Notes under the pieces: model-generated
Told to the model about the DNA's origin: nothing
Database searches by the model: none
Seen by the model: the letters and a program-made list of their open reading frames with translations, nothing else
Position numbers and translations under genes: made by a program
Assembly (NCBI GenBank): GCA_963799815.1
Contig: CAWCYG010000006.1
Location: 372,001-436,000 of the forward strand
Length of the DNA stretch: 64,000 nucleotides
Direction: 5' to 3'
Source of the DNA: JBDTSW01 sp963799815
Lineage (GTDB): Bacteria; Actinomycetota; Thermoleophilia; Solirubrobacterales; 70-9
Shown here: positions 25,824-34,701 of the stretch, one piece after another
Layout of the letters: each line of letters opens with the position of its first letter
How positions within the stretch are numbered: the first letter of the stretch is position 1

Positions 25824-28400
25824 ATGGCAAAAACCACGCAAGTCGCCGCGAGCGCGGCGCGATCGTCGCTAGCAGACGCCGATCTGGAACGAGTGCGCGA
25901 GTTCACGCGCGAGCCGGTCCTCCTGGAGGGCGAGGACCTCGCTGCGCTCGCGCCGGGGACGGCGCGGCGGCGAGCGGTCGATGCCGCGCTTTTAGAGCTG
26001 GACGGCGGGGCGGAGTTCCCCTCGATGGAGTGGCGGAGCGAGTACTCGCTCATGCTCGGCCTCGAGCGGCTGCTCTCGGAGGAGCCACCCAAGCTCCTCG
26101 ACGGCGCCGAGCTCTCCGAGCACCAGATCGATGCGCTCTCCGGCACGCTCGCCGCCCTCGTCGCCGAGCTCGAGCTGAACGGCCACTCACGCGCCAACGG
26201 GTCGGGTAACGGCGGCTCCGCCGTTGCGGACGACGCCGGTCTCGACCAGGACGAGCAGGGGAGCGCCAACGGCGTTCCGGCTGCCGCCGCGGTGCTGCCG
26301 GACGAAGCCGATGAGGAGGCAGAGCCCCTCGACGACGAGCTCGCGCCCGACGAGGAACCTCAAGACTGGGAGGAGGAGCGCTCGCCCGAGGATGAGGCCG
26401 AGCAGGCCGACCTCGAGGTAATCGATGACCCAGGTGCCGATCGCCGCTTCTGGTTCGAGCACGCGACCGGGGCCGGGAAGACCGTCGCGGCCGTCGGTTT
26501 CGTCGAGGCGTCGCGAACGGGTGGGGTACTGATCCTCACGCATCGCCGCAACCTCGTCGACCAGTTCATCGGCGAGATCTCAGATCGCGGCTACAAGGAG
26601 CGCCTCTCGCCGCCGCTCATGCGAGGCGACGACCATCCCTACGGCCCTGTCACGGTCGAGACCTACCAGTGGTTCGTGCGGAACTCGAGCAAGATCTCGA
26701 ACGCCTACTCGATCGTGATCTGCGACGAGGCCCACACGGCCCTAGGCGAGAAGACGAGCTCCTGCATCCGCGACTGGCCGGGGCCCGTCTTCATCGGCAT
26801 GACGGCTACCGGCGCCCTGATCGCACGCCACGTCGCTGACCTCTTCCCAACGCAAACCTCGCGCTTCGACCTGGCCCAGGCAGCTCGGCGCGGAGTCATC
26901 TCCCCACTGCGATGCCTGCGGATCCCGCCCGGCCCGGGCGTCCGCACGATCGCCAAGGTCCCGTTGCGCCGTGGCGAGGTCGACCAGGATTTCGACCAGG
27001 AGGAGCTCGCGAAGCTGCTCGACCAGGAGCCCTTCAACGTCGCCGTCGCCGACCTCTATCGCTCGCGCTTTCGCAATGTGCCCGGCGTCGTCTACACGGC
27101 CGGCGTGCGGCACGCCAACAACGTCGCTGCCTCCTTCCAGGCGGCGGGCATCAACGCCCGTGCCGTCTCGGGCGAGACGCCGAAGCGCGACCTGGCTGAG
27201 ATCCTCGCCGCGTTCGAGCGAGGAGAGGTCGACGTGCTCTGCAACGCGATGCTTCTGGCCGAGGGCTGGAACTCGCCGCGAGCGACGATCTGCATGCACC
27301 TGGCGCCCACCGCCTCCCGCCGCGTCTACCAGCAGCGCGTGGGACGGGTCACCCGCCGCAACCCCGGCAAGGAGGCGGGCCTCGTGATCGACTTCGTCCA
27401 TCCGGCGACGACGAGCGACGAGACGATCGTGACGCTCCACTCCCTGCTCGACCGCGACGTCTACCGCGGCGGCGCAATCGTCGTCGGCCCGGTTCGCCGT
27501 GGCCGCGGCCGCCGAGTGCGGGTCGAGCGGCGCGTCGTGCCCGTTTCAGCCGACCCAGAGCGTCGTCTGCAGATCCTCGAGCGCGAGCTGTGGCGGATAG
27601 CGGTCGAGAACCTGAACTTCTCCGAGCAGCACGCGTGGGCGGCGCTCGCGGGGGCTCGCGTAACCCCGAACAACTGGCGTCGTGCCAAGGCGATGATCCA
27701 GCACGACCAGTCGAAGGAGCTGCGGCGCCGCTACCTGCTGACCTGCGTCCAGCGCAACCGCAACCACCAGCTCCGCCTGAAGGCTCTGGGCGAGATCGCC
27801 GCGCTCCGCGACGCCGAGGCCTTCGACGACGCGGCCGAGGTCGTGGCCACCTGGCCTCGCGACGAGCGGCGCGCCGGCGTGAAGCTCCTCTTGCAGGCGC
27901 TCGCCGAGCAGCGCATCGGTCGCCGCGACCAGGCGCAGGCATGGGTCTGGCGCCTTGCCTCCTTCACGCGCGAGCTGCACGAGGAATACGCGGTCCAGCG
28001 CTGGCCCGAGACCAAACGCCTGCTCGGGCTCTTCGTCAACTCATCCGGGCGCGCCCACGGCCGCAACGCCCGCCGGATCGTTCACGCCGCACGCCAGCAG
28101 GACCGCCGTCTCGCCATCGCCCTGCTCGCCGCCGCCGTGGCGCACACACCCGAGGCCGAGGAGGTCCTGCGCGGGGCGCGGATGCGCATGGCCCGTAAGC
28201 CCTCGGCCGTCGCCCGTGAGCTCCTGCGGAACTTCCCCAAGTCAGGCGGCTCGAAGCGCCGGCGGCGGCGCAAGGGGAAGGGGAAGACCAACGGGCAGAA
28301 CGCGGGCGAGGCCAACGGGCAGGGCAACGGCGAGAAGGGCAGGGACGGCTCCAAGCGCCGCGAGCGCGAGAAGCTGGGGGAGGCCTCAGACGAGGCTTAG
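25824..28400 (+). CDS. SF2 DEAD/DEAH-type helicase with acidic insertion
   Basis: An 858-residue protein, started at ATG 25824 (MAKTTQVAAS). An N-terminal region (about 1-115) ends in LSEHQIDALSGTLAALV, like the Q-containing first motif of SF2 helicases. A low-complexity linker follows (about 120-205, Asn/Gly then very acidic). The core has ATGAGKT (214-220), CDEAHTAL, GMTATG in the motif III position, and YQQRVGRVTRR (motif VI). The C-terminal 300 residues are helical and the tail is Arg/Lys/Gly/Asn-rich (KRRRRRKGKGK), probably nucleic-acid binding. Its role is unassigned; the core resembles UvrB/RadD-like helicases. Confidence 0.85.
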   Translation: MAKTTQVAASAARSSLADADLERVREFTREPVLLEGEDLAALAPGTARRRAVDAALLELDGGAEFPSMEWRSEYSLMLGLERLLSEEPPKLLDGAELSEHQIDALSGTLAALVAELELNGHSRANGSGNGGSAVADDAGLDQDEQGSANGVPAAAAVLPDEADEEAEPLDDELAPDEEPQDWEEERSPEDEAEQADLEVIDDPGADRRFWFEHATGAGKTVAAVGFVEASRTGGVLILTHRRNLVDQFIGEISDRGYKERLSPPLMRGDDHPYGPVTVETYQWFVRNSSKISNAYSIVICDEAHTALGEKTSSCIRDWPGPVFIGMTATGALIARHVADLFPTQTSRFDLAQAARRGVISPLRCLRIPPGPGVRTIAKVPLRRGEVDQDFDQEELAKLLDQEPFNVAVADLYRSRFRNVPGVVYTAGVRHANNVAASFQAAGINARAVSGETPKRDLAEILAAFERGEVDVLCNAMLLAEGWNSPRATICMHLAPTASRRVYQQRVGRVTRRNPGKEAGLVIDFVHPATTSDETIVTLHSLLDRDVYRGGAIVVGPVRRGRGRRVRVERRVVPVSADPERRLQILERELWRIAVENLNFSEQHAWAALAGARVTPNNWRRAKAMIQHDQSKELRRRYLLTCVQRNRNHQLRLKALGEIAALRDAEAFDDAAEVVATWPRDERRAGVKLLLQALAEQRIGRRDQAQAWVWRLASFTRELHEEYAVQRWPETKRLLGLFVNSSGRAHGRNARRIVHAARQQDRRLAIALLAAAVAHTPEAEEVLRGARMRMARKPSAVARELLRNFPKSGGSKRRRRRKGKGKTNGQNAGEANGQGNGEKGRDGSKRREREKLGEASDEA

Positions 28401-28417
28401 CTCTGGTGACGTTCCGC

Positions 28418-29140
28418 TCACAGGCGTAGGCTGATCTCGCCTGAGCCGAGGGGCAACTGCTCCCCTTCCTCGGTCTCCACAAGCAGATTCCCCCGCTCGT
28501 CGATCCCGACCGCGTTGCCGGTACCCGATCCGTGCTCGCCGGCGGCCTCCCAGGAGAGCTCTCGCCCCCGGAGCACGTCGCGTCTTTCGAACTCGGCGAG
28601 GACGACCTCGTCCTCGGCCTCCACCCAGCGGCCGAGCGCGGCGTCCAGCGCCTGCCGGGCGACTGGGGCCGTCGCCCCATGACCCACCGAGGTGGCCGGC
28701 CAGCGCAGGTCGGCGGGAAACTGGTCGGGTGCGATCGAGAGGTTGATCCCGACGCCGATCACCGCCCAGTCAGGCGGCCGCGCCTCGATCAAGACGCCGG
28801 CGACCTTGCGCTCGTCGATCCAGACGTCGTTTGGCCATTTGACCAAGCAGGCGAGCGGGGCGATCGCCTCCACCGCAGCGCAAACCGCGAGCGGCACGGA
28901 GAGGGGCAGGAGCCGGTGCCGGCGATCGAGCGGGCGGAGGATTGCCGAATAGAGCAGTGCCGCAGCGGGCGGAGCGCTCCAAGCCCGTCCGTGCCGGCCG
29001 CGTCCTGAGACCTGCTCGTCCGCAGTGAGCACCGTGCCCGACGGAGCCCCCGCCGTCACCAGCTCGCGGGCACGTTCGTTGGTCGAGTCGGTGCGTCGCC
29101 AATGGCGGTGAGGTCGGCCGAGACGAGTGGGCTCGCTCAC
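28418..29140 (-). CDS. birA: Biotin--[acetyl-CoA-carboxylase] ligase
   Basis: A 240-residue class I biotin protein ligase without the N-terminal DNA-binding domain, so it should not act as a repressor. The start is GTG 29140, overlapping the SAM-hydrolase stop (GTGA); GTG 29149 is also possible. Motifs are TDSTNERA, GRGRHGRAW (biotinyl-AMP loop) and LVKWPNDVWIDERKVAGVLIE with the catalytic Lys. It attaches biotin to acyl-CoA carboxylases, consistent with the methylmalonyl-CoA epimerase elsewhere in the window. Confidence 0.93.
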   Translation of the reverse strand: MSEPTRLGRPHRHWRRTDSTNERARELVTAGAPSGTVLTADEQVSGRGRHGRAWSAPPAAALLYSAILRPLDRRHRLLPLSVPLAVCAAVEAIAPLACLVKWPNDVWIDERKVAGVLIEARPPDWAVIGVGINLSIAPDQFPADLRWPATSVGHGATAPVARQALDAALGRWVEAEDEVVLAEFERRDVLRGRELSWEAAGEHGSGTGNAVGIDERGNLLVETEEGEQLPLGSGEISLRL

Positions 29141-29949
29141 GGCGCGCACAGGGTGAGCTCATCCCCTCTCGCGAGCTCCAGTGCGGCGGCGGCGGACCCC
29201 TGGTTCACCCCCAGGCCGAGCGCACCATAGGAGCTCTCGTAGAGGATGAGGACACCGACTTCGACCTCGGCGAACGTTCGCGCAATTCCCACCTCGCTCG
29301 ATCGCCCCCCGACCTCGAGCCGGAGCGGGTCATGGCCATCCAGGCCCGCCTCGGAGAGGTGCGCTCGGTTCGCGTCGAGGGCAACATTGCCGAAGCGGTC
29401 GACGGAGACCACGCGGACGGTGAGGACACCGGGCTGCACGTGCGGCCCAGTGAGCTTCCTCGGGACGAGCGAGGACGGATCGATCGCCTCCCCGGCCTCG
29501 GCCAGCGACGCGCCCATCGCGAGGTGCGCCGCGACAGGCGCGAACAGGTCCCGGCCATGGAACGTCGCCGAGACGGGCTCGAGGCGAAACCGCGAGCGCT
29601 CGAGGTCCACGGCCTCTGCGCCTCCTCCGAACTCCTCGAGCGCCGGGGTGAGCAGACCGTTATCCGGGCCGACGAAGAGGCGATCCTCCGCCGCAGCTCG
29701 AACGGCGATGGCGCGCCGCGGCGATCCCACCCCGGGATCGACCACCGCCAGGTGCACCCCGGGCGCGCAGTAGCGCAGAGCTCTCGCCAGAACCGCTCCG
29801 CCCTCCGCCACCGCGAAGGGAGTGATCGCGTGGGTCAGGTCGGTGATCACCGCCTCGGGACAGATGCGCCGAATTACGGCTCGGCAGACCCCAGCGAACT
29901 CGTCATCGTGCCCGTAGTCGGAGAGAAAGGTGACCGGCCGCGGGTCCAC
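29137..29949 (-). CDS. SAM hydroxide adenosyltransferase (DUF62 family)
   Basis: A 270-residue protein of the SAM hydrolase/fluorinase-like superfamily, which splits S-adenosylmethionine to adenosine and methionine using water. FLSDYGHDDEFAG opens the protein. The conserved triad Asp-Arg-His is present as D71, R78 (VVDPGVGSPRR) and H131 (FHGRDLFAP), matching archaeal hydrolases and not the halogenases. The C-terminal domain has SYGALGLGVNQGSA. It lies 6 bases after cobA/hemD and is coupled to birA; removal of SAM in a SAM-using tetrapyrrole operon is suggestive. Confidence 0.9.
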   Translation of the reverse strand: MDPRPVTFLSDYGHDDEFAGVCRAVIRRICPEAVITDLTHAITPFAVAEGGAVLARALRYCAPGVHLAVVDPGVGSPRRAIAVRAAAEDRLFVGPDNGLLTPALEEFGGGAEAVDLERSRFRLEPVSATFHGRDLFAPVAAHLAMGASLAEAGEAIDPSSLVPRKLTGPHVQPGVLTVRVVSVDRFGNVALDANRAHLSEAGLDGHDPLRLEVGGRSSEVGIARTFAEVEVGVLILYESSYGALGLGVNQGSAAAALELARGDELTLCAP

Positions 29950-29955
29950 AGGCGC

Positions 29956-31488
29956 CTAGGCATCCCCTCGGTGTGCGTCGGCGACCAGGGCCGCGACCAG
30001 ACCGGCTGGATCGTGGCGTTCTGCCTCCACCTGCACCTTCAGCCCCGCCTCGCGGGCGGTCTGGCTCGTGACCGGGCCGATCGAGACGACTCTCGCTGAG
30101 GGCGGCAGGCGGTCGCCGAGCACCGAGAGCAGATTTCGCACCGTGGACGAAGAGGTGAAGGTCACGTAGTCGGCCTCCTGCGCCGCCTCGATCGCGGCCT
30201 CATCGGGCTCTTCGGTGACCGTCTCATAGAGCGCCACCACGTCGAGCTCCGCGCCGCGCTCGCGCAGCGCCGCCGGCAGCACCTCGCGGGCCTCGGCGGC
30301 CCTGGCGAGCAGCGCGGGCTTGCCCGCAACGTCGACGTCCGCGAGGGAGTCGATCAGCGCCTCGGCAACGAAGCGCTCCGGGACGATGTCGGCAATTACC
30401 CCGTGCTCACGCAGGGCCGCTGCGGTCCCCGGGCCGATCGCCGCCACGGTCGCTGCCGCGAGCGCGCGGGCATCGCGGCCCTGTGCAGCCATGGCCTGGA
30501 AGAGCAGGCGAACCCCGTTTGGACTCGTCAGGCAGACGAGCGCGTACGTGTGAAGCGCGGACACGGCGTCGCGCACCTGTGGCTCTTCGATGCGCGGCTC
30601 GATTCGTATCGCCGGCAGCTCGATCACCTCGGCGCCCAGGCTCGCGAGCGCGCGAGAGATCCCGCTCGCCTGTGCTCGCGCACGGGTCACGACCACGCAG
30701 ACGCCGTGAAGCGGGCGACGCTCGAGCCATGCGATCGTCTCGCGCCGAGCCGCGACCGCCCCAACCACGAGGATCGCCGGAGGGCTCAACCCCGCGCCAG
30801 CGACCGCGTCGGCCAGTCCCTCGAGCGTCGTCAGGACCGTTCGTTGCGTCGGCATCGTCCCCCGCTCCACGGCCGCCGCTGGCTCGGCCGGATCGCGGCC
30901 CGCGCCGATGAGCGCGGCGGCGATCTCGCGCACGCGCCCGACGCCCATGTAGAGGACGAGCGTGCCGGGGAAGCTGGCGAGCGACTCCCAGTCGATCGAG
31001 CTCTCGTCCTTGGCCGGATCCTCGTGACCCGTCACGAACGCGACGGCGCCGGCGTCATCGCGATGGGTGACCGGAATCCCCGCGTAGGCAGCCGCAGCCA
31101 CGCCTGCGGTAACGCCGGGTACCACCTCGAATGGGATACCGGCGCGCGCCAGGGCCTCTGCCTCCTCCCCACCACGTCCGAACACGAACGGGTCGCCACC
31201 TTTGAGGCGCACAACGCTGCGGCCGTCTCGGGCGTGGCCCGCCATCCGCTCCTCGATCTCGCGCTGGGGCATCGCCGCGTCGCCAGGCCGCTTGCCCACG
31301 TAGATCAGCTCCGCCTCACTGCGTACCCCATCCAGCGCCCCCGAGGGAATCAGCCGGTCAAAGAGGATCACGTCGGCGCTCGCGAGGAGCTCGAGCGCGC
31401 GAATGGTGATGAGCCCCGGGTCACCTGGGCCCGCACCGACGAGGTAGACGACCCCTTGCCGCGCGGCGCCGGCATCGAGCTGGCTCAT
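29956..31488 (-). CDS. Fused uroporphyrinogen-III methyltransferase / uroporphyrinogen-III synthase
   Basis: A 510-residue fusion. Residues of about 12-250 are SUMT/CobA (VYLVGAGPGDPGLIT, VVRLKGGDPFVFGRGGEE, VVPGVTAGVAAAAYAGIPVTHR), which methylates uroporphyrinogen III with SAM to precorrin-2. Residues of about 255-505 are HemD (VVVTRARAQASGISRAL, LVCLTSPNGVRLLF, VTFTSSSTVRNLL). I start at ATG 31488; the frame opens earlier over hemC. The fusion places the branch to sirohaem/cobalamin and the closure of the tetrapyrrole ring in one chain. It follows hemC after 34 bases. Confidence 0.95.
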   Translation of the reverse strand: MSQLDAGAARQGVVYLVGAGPGDPGLITIRALELLASADVILFDRLIPSGALDGVRSEAELIYVGKRPGDAAMPQREIEERMAGHARDGRSVVRLKGGDPFVFGRGGEEAEALARAGIPFEVVPGVTAGVAAAAYAGIPVTHRDDAGAVAFVTGHEDPAKDESSIDWESLASFPGTLVLYMGVGRVREIAAALIGAGRDPAEPAAAVERGTMPTQRTVLTTLEGLADAVAGAGLSPPAILVVGAVAARRETIAWLERRPLHGVCVVVTRARAQASGISRALASLGAEVIELPAIRIEPRIEEPQVRDAVSALHTYALVCLTSPNGVRLLFQAMAAQGRDARALAAATVAAIGPGTAAALREHGVIADIVPERFVAEALIDSLADVDVAGKPALLARAAEAREVLPAALRERGAELDVVALYETVTEEPDEAAIEAAQEADYVTFTSSSTVRNLLSVLGDRLPPSARVVSIGPVTSQTAREAGLKVQVEAERHDPAGLVAALVADAHRGDA

Positions 31489-31522
31489 CTTCGCCACGGG
31501 GCAACCGTAGTGGCGGTGAGCC

Positions 31523-32410
31523 CTAGGCCGCCGCCTCGGCTCGCTCCAGAAGCTCCCCTGCTCCCGCCGCCAGCATCCGGCTCGCCAGCTCGCGCCCGGC
31601 GGCGGCGGCCTTCGAGCCCTCACCCTCGACGTTGTCGCGGACCCATTCGCTTCCATCCGGCAGGCCCGCGAAACCCTCCACGCGAACATCGTCTCCGCTG
31701 GCGTGAGCCAAAACGCCGACGGGGGTGTGGCAGCTCGCGCCCAAGGCGGCGGTGGCCGCCCGTTCCGCCTCAAGCTCGATCACCGCGGCGCGCTCGTGAA
31801 GATGCCCCGCGGCAGTGACGCTCGGCTCGTCGTCCACGCGAGCTTCGAGGGCGAGCGCCCCCTGGCCCGCTGCCGGCGTCATCGCCGCCACGTCAAATGT
31901 GAACGCGATCTCATCGGCCCGCCCGAGGCGACGAAGGCCGGCCGCCGCCAGGACGATTCCGTCCGCCTCTCCGGCGACGAGCTTGGTGAGCCTCGTGTCC
32001 ACGTTCCCGCGGAGCTCGACCACCTCCAGGTCGGGGCGGAGGGCAAGCAGCTGAGCCCGGCGCCGGAGGCTCGAAGTGCCGATGCGGGCGCCCTCGGGCA
32101 GCTCTTCCAGCGAGCCCGCCGAACCGATGAAGGCATCGGCGGGATCCTCGCGCCCGGGCACAGCGATGATCTCAAGGCCGTCCGGAAGCTCGCCGGGGAG
32201 GTCCTTGGCCGAGTGCACTGCCACGTCGACCTCGCCGTCGAGGAGCGCCTGCTCGATACCGCGAACGAACCGTGCCTTGTCTCCCACGTCGCCGTCGGCA
32301 GTGCGCACGGGCACCACCTCTGCGCCCCCCAAGGCCCGCGCCACCGCCTCGGCCTGGATCAGCGCCAGCGCGCTCCCGCGGGTCCCCAGTCGCAGACGGC
32401 GGGTCTCCAC
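31523..32410 (-). CDS. hemC: Hydroxymethylbilane synthase (porphobilinogen deaminase)
   Basis: A 295-residue enzyme polymerising four porphobilinogens into hydroxymethylbilane. The start is GTG 32410, 17 bases after hemA. Motifs are LGTRGSALALIQA, DVAVHSAKDLP, IGTSSLRRRAQL, VELRGNVDTRL and AAMTPAAGQGALALE. The dipyrromethane cofactor attaches to C227 (LGASCHTPVG). Length is standard. Confidence 0.95.
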   Translation of the reverse strand: METRRLRLGTRGSALALIQAEAVARALGGAEVVPVRTADGDVGDKARFVRGIEQALLDGEVDVAVHSAKDLPGELPDGLEIIAVPGREDPADAFIGSAGSLEELPEGARIGTSSLRRRAQLLALRPDLEVVELRGNVDTRLTKLVAGEADGIVLAAAGLRRLGRADEIAFTFDVAAMTPAAGQGALALEARVDDEPSVTAAGHLHERAAVIELEAERAATAALGASCHTPVGVLAHASGDDVRVEGFAGLPDGSEWVRDNVEGEGSKAAAAGRELASRMLAAGAGELLERAEAAA

Positions 32411-32427
32411 CGGCTAGCCCACCGGGG

Positions 32428-33759
32428 TCAGCCGCGCTCTTCGCGCCGCGGCAGCTCGCGCACCTCGCCCTCGCCGCCGAGCGGCTCGGACTCCGGGTCG
32501 AGGCCGAAGAGCTCCCGCAGCGCGGCGACCTTGGCGTAGGCGTCGTCGTCGTCGTCCGAGCGCCGCAGCCGCAGCGTCGGCTCGTGGAGTATCCGGCTCG
32601 AGATCGCGCGCGCCATCGCCTGAACGCGTTCGCGGTCCGCATCACTGAGCGACTCCCAGCGGCCGTCGTTCTCGGCCAAAACCCGCTCTACGATCTCCTC
32701 GCCGCGCGACCGCAGCGCCGCGATCGTCGGAGTCACATCCTGAATCGCGAGCCAGCGCTCGAACCGGGCAAGCTCGGCGCGCAGGAGGCTCCGCACGCGC
32801 TGTGCCTCTGCCTGGCGCGAGGAGAGGTTGCGTTCGACGAGCTCCTGGAGATCGTCCATGTCGTAGAGGCGCACACCGGGCACATCGCGGCAGGAGGGGT
32901 GGATGTCGCGCGGGACGGCCAGGTCGATCAGAAGCAACGGCCGCCCGTCGCGCATCTCCATCACCTCAGTGAGGGCATCGTGTTCGATCACGTGGTGCGG
33001 AGAGCTGGTGGACGCAGCGACGATGTCGGCTTCCGCCATCTCCTCGGGCAGGTCCTCGAAGCGGATGGCCCGACCGCCGAAGCGCTGGGCGAGGCCGATC
33101 GCCCGGTCATGGCGGCGGTTGGCGATGAATACCGCCTCGACCCCGCGCGCCGCGAGGGCGCGGGCGGTGAGCTCGGCGGTCTCGCCGGCACCGACAACCA
33201 GCACCCGGCGGCTGCGCAGCTCGCCGATTGTCCGCTGGGCCTGCTCCACCGCCACCTGCGGCACCGAGAGTGCCCGCACCGAGATCGCCGTCTCCGTGCG
33301 AGCGCGCTTGCCCGCGGCGAGCGCCCCACGGAAGAGCCGGTTGAGCACCGGGCCGGTGGCACCCTCCACAAGCGCCAGCTCGTACGCCCGCTTGACCTGA
33401 CCCTGGATCTCGGCCTCGCCGATGATCATGGAGTCGAGGCCCGCGGTGACGCCGAAGAGATGCTCGGCCGCCTCGCCGCCGCGCAGCGAGTACAGGTGGC
33501 CCACGAGCTCTGTGGGCCTCGTATCCGCCTCGCGCGCGAGGGCCGCCAGGGCACGCGACTCCGCGGCGACCCCGTCCGCCGCGTAGAGGTAGAGCTCGGT
33601 CCGGTTGCAGGTGGAGATCGAGGCGGCCTCCTGAATCTCGTCGACCGCTGCCAGCTCGCCCAGCACGGAGACGGCGCGGCCCTCGGTCAGGGCGAGACGG
33701 TCTCGCAGCTCCAGGGGAGCGGTCTTGTGCGAGACCCCGATCGCGAGGAGCTCAGCCAT
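32428..33759 (-). CDS. hemA: Glutamyl-tRNA reductase
   Basis: A 443-residue C5-pathway enzyme reducing Glu-tRNA to glutamate-1-semialdehyde with NADPH. The catalytic Cys is C51 in ISTCNRTELY. GLDSMIIGEAEIQGQVK lies in the catalytic domain, VLVVGAGETAELTARAL is the NADPH Rossmann loop, and the C-terminal dimerisation helices follow (about 310-420). The start ATG 33759 overlaps the small CcmD-like gene by 8 bases. It is the first committed step of the haem genes here; hemB and hemL are not in the window. Confidence 0.95.
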   Translation of the reverse strand: MAELLAIGVSHKTAPLELRDRLALTEGRAVSVLGELAAVDEIQEAASISTCNRTELYLYAADGVAAESRALAALAREADTRPTELVGHLYSLRGGEAAEHLFGVTAGLDSMIIGEAEIQGQVKRAYELALVEGATGPVLNRLFRGALAAGKRARTETAISVRALSVPQVAVEQAQRTIGELRSRRVLVVGAGETAELTARALAARGVEAVFIANRRHDRAIGLAQRFGGRAIRFEDLPEEMAEADIVAASTSSPHHVIEHDALTEVMEMRDGRPLLLIDLAVPRDIHPSCRDVPGVRLYDMDDLQELVERNLSSRQAEAQRVRSLLRAELARFERWLAIQDVTPTIAALRSRGEEIVERVLAENDGRWESLSDADRERVQAMARAISSRILHEPTLRLRRSDDDDDAYAKVAALRELFGLDPESEPLGGEGEVRELPRREERG

Positions 33760-33919
33760 CGCGGCGCTCCTCGGCGAGATCGGCCAGTTCGCCCAGCTCG
33801 CGCTCGATCCGCGCCAGCTTCGCCGCCATGATCGCCACGTAGATCAGCACGAGGGCCAGGAACACGATGTAGGCGGCGGCCACGTACTTGCCGGCCTCGT
33901 CGAGAGGCAGCGCGGGCAT
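33752..33919 (-). CDS. CcmD-like small membrane protein
   Basis: A 55-residue gene, ATG 33919 to TGA 33752. It has a short N-terminus (MPALPLDEAGKY), one TM helix (about 12-33, VAAAYIVFLALVLIYVAIM) and a charged amphipathic tail (KLARIERELGELADLAEE). Size, topology and location between ccmC and hemA match CcmD, the haem-chaperone release subunit of the cytochrome c maturation ABC system. TGATG overlap with ccmC and an 8-base overlap with hemA support its being real. Confidence 0.85.
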   Translation of the reverse strand: MPALPLDEAGKYVAAAYIVFLALVLIYVAIMAAKLARIERELGELADLAEERRDG

Positions 33920-34680
33920 CAGCTCGAGGTTGCTCGGGAGGGGACGGCCGGAGCGATCCGCGACGTCTGTCTCGCCGGCGCCTCGGCGTCAAGGGCTCGG
34001 CGCAGACGCAAGATGCGGGCGGCGGCGGACTTCGCCACCAGCTCGAAGCGAACGAGGCTCACCCACAACAGCGCCATGCCCACAAGGCAGACCGCGAAGG
34101 TGAGCCACATCTCGCCTGGAAGGCCGCCCTCCGCAGTGGCGAAGGTCCGTGGGTGTACGAGGGACTCGGCAGCGCGGACCGCCGCGAAGTTGAGCGGGAC
34201 GAAGGCGCCTGCCGTGATCGCGAAGACAGAGGCATAGCGCGCCTGCCGGTCGCGGTCCGCGATCGCGAATCTCAGTGGGTAGTAGGTGCAGTAGAGGAGG
34301 AAGACGATCAGGAACGAGACCAGCGTCGGCTCGTCCCACACCCACCACTTGCCCCAGGAGGCGCGCGCCCAGATCGATCCGGTGATGAGGACCGCGACCC
34401 CGAAGATGATCGAGAGGTGGATCGAAACGTAGGCGCGGGCGTCGTGGACCGGATCCCCCGTGCGCAGGTGTCGGATCGCGTGCACCGCAGCGACGACGAA
34501 TCCCACCAGGGCGCAGAGCGCGAGGGGCACGTGGAGATAGAAGATCTTCTGGATGAATCCCTGATCGGCGTCGAGCGGGGCATAGAAGAACACCAGCGCG
34601 AAGCCGGCGACGAGCATCGCGACCGTCGCCAGAGCGAGGTTTCTGAGGCTGAACGCGTTCACGCCGGACACCCAAAACAT
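33919..34680 (-). CDS. ccmC: Haem exporter/cytochrome c biogenesis protein CcmC (CcsA family)
   Basis: A 253-residue protein with six predicted TM helices. The haem-handling WWD motif is WGKWWVWDEPTL (about 110), flanked by conserved His in KIFYLHVPLA (about 50) and NFAAVRAAESLVHPRTF (about 180). It presents haem for transfer to CcmE-type chaperones. The C-terminal 35 residues are basic and cytoplasmic. The stop overlaps the CcmD start by one base. Confidence 0.93.
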   Translation of the reverse strand: MFWVSGVNAFSLRNLALATVAMLVAGFALVFFYAPLDADQGFIQKIFYLHVPLALCALVGFVVAAVHAIRHLRTGDPVHDARAYVSIHLSIIFGVAVLITGSIWARASWGKWWVWDEPTLVSFLIVFLLYCTYYPLRFAIADRDRQARYASVFAITAGAFVPLNFAAVRAAESLVHPRTFATAEGGLPGEMWLTFAVCLVGMALLWVSLVRFELVAKSAAARILRLRRALDAEAPARQTSRIAPAVPSRATSS

Positions 34681-34701
34681 CGTAGAGGGGCGTCCATGGG
34701 C

